A stretch of DNA of 13,060 nucleotides, taken from assembly GCA_023229725.1 (NCBI GenBank), contig JALNYR010000070.1:1-13060 (forward strand). Direction: 5' to 3'. Below the pieces are notes generated by a model. It was not told the DNA's origin. It ran no database searches and saw only the letters and a program-made list of their open reading frames with translations. Of the stretch, positions 9,046-13,060 are shown one piece after another; positions within the stretch are counted from its first letter, which is position 1, and each line of letters opens with the position of its first letter. This stretch comes from Dehalococcoidia bacterium (GTDB lineage Bacteria > Chloroflexota > Dehalococcoidia > GIF9 > AB-539-J10). The translations under genes were made by a program, and so were the position numbers.

Positions 9046-9636
9046 ATGGCTGAGAAGTACGACGTGCAGGTAACCCTCCTTGCCATCACCCCGGAGGCCG
9101 AGCGCCTCATAGAGTCAGCCGGTCGCCTCTGCTGGGCCACCCAGGACAAGACGGGCACGGTGCCGGACCGCATTCAGCGATGGCTTGAGATAGGCCACGA
9201 GTCGATGGTTGAGCACGCATCCGCCTCCTTTCTGATTCGCGGCAGCAGGGCGATGACCCACGAGCTGGTGCGGCACCGCCTTGCGAGCTACAGTCAGCGG
9301 AGTCAGCGGTACGTGCGGGAGACCGAACCGTCGTACCTCGTTCCTCCCGAAGTACGGGCTTCGGCCGCTGCCGTCGAGGCGTACACGAGCGCCATGGAGT
9401 CCGCCTGGAAGGCGTATGCCGCACTGCTCAAGTCCGGCCTGAAGCCGGAGATCGCGCGCTACGTTCTGCCCAACTCCTGCTACACGGACATCGTCTGTAC
9501 GTGGAACTTCCGCGAACTGCGGCACATCATCAGGCTCCGGACATCGCCGAGGGCGCTTCCTGAGATCCGCGACGTCGCCGAGGCGCTGCGCGCCATCATG
9601 AAGAGGGAAGCGCCGCAGGTTTTCGAGGACTTGTAG
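9046..9636 (+). CDS. thyX: Flavin-dependent thymidylate synthase
   Basis: ThyX converts dUMP to dTMP with methylenetetrahydrofolate, FAD and NAD(P)H, replacing ThyA in many anaerobes. The product is 196 residues, slightly short for the family. The signature RHRx7S is exact: R76-H77-R78 then S86 in RHRLASYSQRS. It is preceded by the conserved GHESMVEHASASF (50-62). Downstream, ARYVLPNSCYTDIVCTWNFREL and HIIRLR match the substrate-binding C-terminal half. A GGGAGG Shine-Dalgarno sits six bases before the ATG. It appears to be a single-gene unit and converges with the YbaK-type gene, 26 bases separating the stops. A run of nine G residues follows the stop. Identification is firm. Confidence 0.97.
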   Translation: MAEKYDVQVTLLAITPEAERLIESAGRLCWATQDKTGTVPDRIQRWLEIGHESMVEHASASFLIRGSRAMTHELVRHRLASYSQRSQRYVRETEPSYLVPPEVRASAAAVEAYTSAMESAWKAYAALLKSGLKPEIARYVLPNSCYTDIVCTWNFRELRHIIRLRTSPRALPEIRDVAEALRAIMKREAPQVFEDL

Positions 9637-9637
9637 C

Positions 9638-9646
9638 GGGGGGGGG
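9638..9646. repeat. Nine-G homopolymer between convergent stops
   Basis: An uninterrupted run of nine G residues begins two bases after the thyX stop. It does not interrupt any gene. It is a likely site for polymerase slippage or for sequencing error. Confidence 0.9.
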
Positions 9647-9662
9647 CGTTCCGGGTGGGCCG

Positions 9663-10124
9663 TCACTCCTGGGCGACGGCGATGTCGGAAATTGTTCCGC
9701 CTGAGAGACGGAGGATGTCCTGCGGCTTGAGACGCACCAGCCTGGTTCGCACGCCGCCGCCGCACCAGACGTGCTCCATCGAGGCGACCTGCTTGTCGAC
9801 ATAGACGCTCAAGCGGCGCCTGTGCCCCACGGGAGGGATGCCGCCGGTGGGAAATCCCGTGGCCTTCTCCGCGATGACGTCGGGGGCAACCTCCAGACGC
9901 CGAACGCCGGCGGCAAGGGCGAGCCGGTGTTTGCTGACCATGTGGTCTCCCCGGACGACACCCACGACGAGGCGCTCGTCATCGCTCACGAACACGATAG
10001 TCTTCGCAATCGCCGCGAGTGGGAATCCGGTCGCCTCCGCGGCCTCGTTTGCGTGGTGCGTGGTGCTCTTCTCGACGAACTCGAAGTCGGCGTTGTTGGC
10101 CTTGAGGTATGCCGTCAGGTTCAT
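9663..10124 (-). CDS. YbaK/EbsC-type aminoacyl-tRNA deacylase
   Basis: The 153-residue product belongs to the YbaK/ProX editing-domain superfamily, which hydrolyses mischarged tRNAs such as Cys-tRNA(Pro) in trans. Features visible are an N-terminal helix (MNLTAYLKANN), the H23-H24 region followed by AAEATGFPLAAIAKTIVF with the expected catalytic lysine K41, a DHMVSKHRLALAAG stretch, and GFPTGGIPPVGH (90-101), which corresponds to the family's glycine-rich substrate loop. The ATG at 10124 has GGGAG five bases upstream. The gene is alone on its strand, convergent with thyX and divergent from the NYN gene. Which tRNA is edited (Cys-tRNA(Pro), Ala-tRNA(Pro) or another) cannot be decided from this sequence. 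Confidence 0.87.
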   Translation of the reverse strand: MNLTAYLKANNADFEFVEKSTTHHANEAAEATGFPLAAIAKTIVFVSDDERLVVGVVRGDHMVSKHRLALAAGVRRLEVAPDVIAEKATGFPTGGIPPVGHRRRLSVYVDKQVASMEHVWCGGGVRTRLVRLKPQDILRLSGGTISDIAVAQE

Positions 10125-10140
10125 GTGGCTCCCATGTGCG

Positions 10141-10169
10141 GCGGGCCACCTGAGCAGGAAGCGGCCCGC
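10141..10169 (-). other. GC-rich inverted repeat in the YbaK leader
   Basis: GCGGGCC (10141-10147) pairs with GGCCCGC (10163-10169), with CCTG-AG-CAGG nested in the loop. It lies 17-45 bases upstream of the YbaK ATG, next to its Shine-Dalgarno. There is no T-tract. Any control function is inference. Confidence 0.35.
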
Positions 10170-10217
10170 GCTCCAACAGTAGGATATGGTAGCAGACGTG
10201 CCGGTGGGAGATAACCA

Positions 10218-10238
10218 GGCCGCCCCTCGGGAGCGGCC
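10218..10238. other. Strong GC hairpin between divergent genes
   Basis: GGCCGCCCC (10218-10226) pairs with GGG-A-GCGGCC (10229-10238) apart from one bulged A, around a two-base loop. A second small hairpin, CGCAC/GTGCG (10238-10242 and 10251-10255), follows at once. The divergent spacer 10125-10346 holds no gene that I can support. Confidence 0.4.
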
Positions 10239-10306
10239 GCACGGCCGGCGGTGCGAAGGCGACGAGCCTCGGCCCTGCGGCTCATGCGTTTGACCTTCTC
10301 AGACGG

Positions 10307-10312
10307 TATACT
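10307..10312 (+). promoter_or_regulatory. Possible -10 box for the NYN gene
   Basis: TATACT lies 34 bases before the preferred ATG at 10347. The nearby TTGACC (10290-10295) is only 11 bases away, too close to act as its -35. If this -10 is used, transcription starts near 10319, which excludes the far-upstream GTG at 10251 as a translation start. Confidence 0.3.
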
Positions 10313-10346
10313 AGGGAATATGCTGATGAAACGGGAGGCTGCGGAC

Positions 10347-10964
10347 ATGCCCACTGAGAGGGTTGCCATATTCATCGACGGCAGCAACCTCTACCACGCG
10401 CTTGAGGCGACCGTGAAGCGCCATGACCTGAACTACGCCGACTTCGTCAAGACGCTCTGCGGCGACCGCGGGCTGTTTCGGACGTACTACTACAACGCGC
10501 TCCAGGATGTGGCGGCGCGGCCTGATGCATTTCGTGAGCAGCAGGAGTTTCTCGACACCCTGCGAAAGACGCCGTACCTTGAGGTCCGCCTCGGCATCAT
10601 CAAGACCACCCAGGGGACGCAGATAGAGAAGGGCGTTGACATAATGCTCGCCACCGATTTGTTGTACTTCGCCTGGAACAACTTCTACGACACGGCCGTG
10701 CTGGTGAGCGGGGACGCGGATTTCGCCTATGCTCTGCAGGCGGTCAAGAACATGGGCAAGCACGTTGAAGTGGCCTACTTTGAGGGAGCCACGGCTCGGG
10801 AGCTGCTGAACGTGGCCGACGCGCGTCACCAGCTGGATGCGTCGTTCTTCACGAACCTGTGGACGACGCGCCGGCGCAAGAGGCGCAGAAGGGGAGCGGG
10901 CGGACAAGCCGCAGAGAGCGCCGCAACGCCGGCCGCCGAGGCGCGACCCGGCCAGACGCCCTAG
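10347..10964 (+). CDS. NYN-domain (LabA/DUF88-like) putative ribonuclease with basic tail
   Basis: From the ATG at 10347 the product has 205 residues and is an NYN-domain protein of the PIN-like nuclease fold, related to LabA/DUF88. The likely metal-binding acids are in the expected places: D11 and N14 in FIDGSNLYH, D98 in KGVDIMLATDLL, and D123 and D125 in VSGDADF. The C-terminus ends in a cluster of arginines and lysines (RRRKRRRRGAGG) and an Ala/Pro-rich tail, which could bind RNA. This start has GGGAGG nine bases upstream; earlier in-frame starts (10251, 10320, 10326) give non-domain sequence. It reads alone, and its TAG stop overlaps that of fabF in a shared CTAG (10961-10964). Nuclease activity and substrate are inferred from the family. 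Confidence 0.85.
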   Translation: MPTERVAIFIDGSNLYHALEATVKRHDLNYADFVKTLCGDRGLFRTYYYNALQDVAARPDAFREQQEFLDTLRKTPYLEVRLGIIKTTQGTQIEKGVDIMLATDLLYFAWNNFYDTAVLVSGDADFAYALQAVKNMGKHVEVAYFEGATARELLNVADARHQLDASFFTNLWTTRRRKRRRRGAGGQAAESAATPAAEARPGQTP

Positions 10965-12202
10965 CCCTCCCAGCGCTTGAAGACGAGCACCGCGTTCATG
11001 CCGCCGAACCCGAAGGACTGGGAGATGGCGATCTTCACGGCTATCTCGCGTTTCAGGTTCGGCACGTAGTCAAGGTCGCACTCGGGGTCAGGCGTCTCGT
11101 AGTTGATGGTGGGAGGAACAACGCCGTGCTCCAGCGTCAACGCCGTGAAGATGGCCTCCACGGCTCCGGAAGCGCTCCACATGTGCCCCAGCATCGACTT
11201 GTTTGAACTCACCATGAGCCGCTTCACGTGGCGACCGAACGCCTTCTTCAGCGCCATCGTCTCAGAGAGGTCGCCCAGTTGCGTGGCCGTTCCGTGCGCA
11301 TTGACGTACTCCACGTCGGGCGGCGTGACGCCTGCGTCCTGCAACGCCAGCAGAATGCAGCGCGACTGGCTCTCGTACTCCGGTTTGGTCGCGTGGTAGG
11401 CGTCGATGTTCGAAGCGAACCCCGTGACTTCGGCGTAGATGTGCGCGCCACGCTCACGCGCGCGGCCGAGCTCTTCAAGCACGAGCACGCCTGAGCCCTC
11501 GCCATTCACGAAGCCGTCGCGGTTGAGCTCGAAGGGGCGGCTGGCGCGCTCCGGCTCGTCGTTGCGCGTTGAGGATGCTTTCAACCGGGCCATGCTGTCG
11601 ATGAATATGGGCACGATCTGTGCTTCGGAGGCTCCGGCGACCATGATGTCCGCTTCGCCGTACTGTATGAATCTCATGGCGTCGCCTATCGCGTGCCCGC
11701 CGGTAGCGCACGCCGTGCTTATGCCGCGGCTCGGTCCCTTGATGCCGAATACGACGCTGACGTCGTTTGCTCCGGCGCTCGGGATGTACATCGAAGCGAG
11801 CATCTTCGAGACGCCCTCGAGGTTGCCCTCGGCCGGGGACTTCATATTGTGGGACAGCGTGCCGATGCCGCCGACGGCGCTTCCCAGTATCACGCCGGTG
11901 CGGCAAGCCACCGTCTCGTTCATCTGGAGTTTCGCGTCGTCAAGGGCCATCCGCGTGGCGGCGATGGCATACTGCGCGAAGAGGTCGGAGCGGCGAGCCA
12001 CCTTGCGGTCCATGAACCGCGAGGCGTCGAATCCCTTGACCTCGCCCGCGATCTGCGTCGCCATGGCGGATGCATCGAAACGCGTGATGCGCCCTATGCC
12101 GGACTTGCCGGCGCAGAGGTTCTGCCACGACTCTTCGACGCCGATACCCAGGGGTGTGAGGGCGCCCGCACCCGTGATGACGACCCTGCGTCCCGTGTTC
12201 AT
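10961..12202 (-). CDS. fabF: Beta-ketoacyl-ACP synthase II (KAS II type)
   Basis: The 413-residue product is a condensing enzyme that extends acyl chains with malonyl-ACP. The catalytic Cys-His-His triad and lysine are present: C165 in STACATGGHA, H303 in NAHGTAT, K335 and H340 in SNKSMLGHMWSASG. The C-terminal GFGGMNAVLVF is typical of KAS enzymes. The ATG at 12202 overlaps the TGA of the upstream dehydratase as ATGA and has GAAGGAG eleven bases before it, so it is preferred over an ATG 13 codons earlier that would lie inside the dehydratase gene. The segment after KSMLGH (MWSASG) departs from the LLGAAG common in FabF. Pairing with a MaoC-like dehydratase leaves open whether it serves ordinary fatty acid synthesis or a special chain. 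Confidence 0.92.
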   Translation of the reverse strand: MNTGRRVVITGAGALTPLGIGVEESWQNLCAGKSGIGRITRFDASAMATQIAGEVKGFDASRFMDRKVARRSDLFAQYAIAATRMALDDAKLQMNETVACRTGVILGSAVGGIGTLSHNMKSPAEGNLEGVSKMLASMYIPSAGANDVSVVFGIKGPSRGISTACATGGHAIGDAMRFIQYGEADIMVAGASEAQIVPIFIDSMARLKASSTRNDEPERASRPFELNRDGFVNGEGSGVLVLEELGRARERGAHIYAEVTGFASNIDAYHATKPEYESQSRCILLALQDAGVTPPDVEYVNAHGTATQLGDLSETMALKKAFGRHVKRLMVSSNKSMLGHMWSASGAVEAIFTALTLEHGVVPPTINYETPDPECDLDYVPNLKREIAVKIAISQSFGFGGMNAVLVFKRWEG

Positions 12203-13060
12203 GCTGATACGTGCTCCTTCGTAGACGGCCTGTTCAGCCATGCAGCTGTCCGGGCGTTGGCCGGCAGCGTCAAGTCGGCAGTGCCCTGGGTTGTGACCAT
12301 CCCGTGCTGATTGTGGACCCAGATGCGGCAGGAAACCTCGGCCGGCAGCGACTCAGGCATGTCCGAGATGATAGCACCGCCTGCAGTGAGCGTAGATCCT
12401 GCGAGGTCCATTCGCCGGTGCTGCACGGAGAGATGGCGCAGCGCCGTTGCGTCTCCGGTCCAGTCTTTCAACATCCGCGCCGCAAGCGCGGTCTTGTACA
12501 GGCCCTGGATGATGGCGCCTGGCAAACCGAGCGAGCGCGCAAAGTCGGCATCGTAGTGGATGTCGACGAATTCGGCGGTCGCGGTGGCGAACATCGCCAG
12601 GTAGCGGATCGTCACGGGCCCTGCCGAGACGGCGGGCAACTGGCTGTCCGGCGCAGTCTCTGAGTTGGGAACCACGCCGCCGGCCGGCGTGGCTTCGGGT
12701 TGCGGTGGTCTGGCGACGCAGCGCAGCTTGCGGCGAAGCAGCGTCACGCCATCGTCCGCCGAGAAGGACTTCACGACCGTGAAGAAGATGAGCCGGCCGG
12801 TCCTTCCCTGTTTCTCATACGCGTCTTCAAACCGCTCCTGGCAGACGAGCGTCATGCCGGCCCTGACGGGGGCCTGGAACTCGAACTCATGGCCGCTCGC
12901 TATGGCGGTCCAGCCCTGGGGAATGGGGAGGACAAGGTGACACATGGTGCGGGAGTCTCCCGCTGGAATCCCAATCAGGCCCGTCGCGCTCCCGAAGAAG
13001 GTGGGTGGGACGACTGGTCCGTCGTCACCTGGGCCTTGCGTGGAGACACGGCGGAACGCA
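12199..13060 (-). CDS. Double-hotdog MaoC-like dehydratase/hydratase (5' end beyond right edge)
   Basis: The leftward frame is open from the TGA at 12199 to the window edge, giving 286 visible residues. It continues upstream of the ATG at 12945 with domain-like sequence (GPVVPPTFFGSATG), so that ATG is not the true start and the gene is partial. Two hotdog domains are visible. The first matches the MaoC N-terminal dehydratase type (PPTF ... GHEFEFQAPVRAGMTLVCQERFEDAYEKQGRTGRL). After a Pro/Ala-rich linker, the second has EFVDIHYDADFARSLGLPGAIIQG, where His and the following Asp match the hydratase motif but the usual Asp five before His is Glu. Such proteins interconvert 3-hydroxyacyl and enoyl thioesters. 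It is coupled to fabF by ATGA. The substrate is unknown; mesaconyl-CoA-type hydratases are relatives to compare. Confidence 0.85.
   Translation of the reverse strand, partial: AFRRVSTQGPGDDGPVVPPTFFGSATGLIGIPAGDSRTMCHLVLPIPQGWTAIASGHEFEFQAPVRAGMTLVCQERFEDAYEKQGRTGRLIFFTVVKSFSADDGVTLLRRKLRCVARPPQPEATPAGGVVPNSETAPDSQLPAVSAGPVTIRYLAMFATATAEFVDIHYDADFARSLGLPGAIIQGLYKTALAARMLKDWTGDATALRHLSVQHRRMDLAGSTLTAGGAIISDMPESLPAEVSCRIWVHNQHGMVTTQGTADLTLPANARTAAWLNRPSTKEHVSA

Noticed and set aside
7371..9173. A 600-codon minus-strand open frame antisense to abfD
   Set aside because: It mirrors the codon pattern of a clear AbfD-family gene, has no recognisable domain, and is typical of antisense frames in GC-rich DNA.
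10290..10312. TTGACC plus TATACT as a complete promoter for the NYN gene
   Set aside because: The spacer is only 11 bases, too short for sigma70; only the -10 box was kept, as tentative.
12199..12945. MaoC-like gene starting at the ATG at 12945
   Set aside because: The frame stays open with domain-like sequence (PPTFFGSATG) to the window edge, so the true start is beyond 13060.

Overview
The window reads as chromosomal core sequence from a GC-rich bacterium, most likely an anaerobic member of the Dehalococcoidia (Chloroflexota). The main support is the 16S rRNA gene, whose internal segments look to me like Dehalococcoides-type 16S. The gene also stands alone, without a 23S-5S operon behind it, as is known for Dehalococcoides. 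An oxygen-sensitive 4-hydroxybutyryl-CoA dehydratase-type enzyme fits an anaerobe. This placement is from memory of the families and not from a search.

Left part (1-2402): the 5' part of a CorA-type Mg2+/Co2+ transporter gene runs leftward off the edge (1-440). Divergent from it is a single 16S rRNA gene (about 619-2127) with its own sigma70-like promoter. A 32-nt inverted repeat with one mismatch (581-612 against 2204-2235) encloses it and would form the precursor processing stem. No tRNA or 23S follows.

Centre-left (2403-6641): rny (RNase Y) and ymdB form a rightward pair, as in many Gram-positive genomes. They converge on the leftward pair prfA-prmC (release factor 1 and its glutamine methyltransferase), with overlapping stop codons at a shared CTAG. 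Both prfA and prmC carry small deviations in hallmark motifs (PLT and NLPY).

Centre (6725-9636): a macro-domain gene reads leftward, divergent from an orphan abfD-like dehydratase gene with a clear promoter and Shine-Dalgarno. A 13-bp terminator-like hairpin follows abfD and abuts a TATAAT box in front of thyX, the flavin-dependent thymidylate synthase gene.

Right part (9663-13060): a leftward YbaK-type deacylase gene converges with thyX. A rightward NYN-domain (LabA-like) nuclease gene follows. The last unit is a leftward pair: a double-hotdog MaoC-like dehydratase gene, incomplete at the right edge, translationally coupled by ATGA to a beta-ketoacyl-ACP synthase II (fabF-type) gene. The NYN gene and fabF again converge on a shared CTAG stop.

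I found no mobile elements, CRISPR arrays, phage genes or defence cassettes. The most notable points are the self-contained solitary 16S unit, the orphan AbfD, the MaoC/KAS pair, and the motif variants in RF1 and PrmC.
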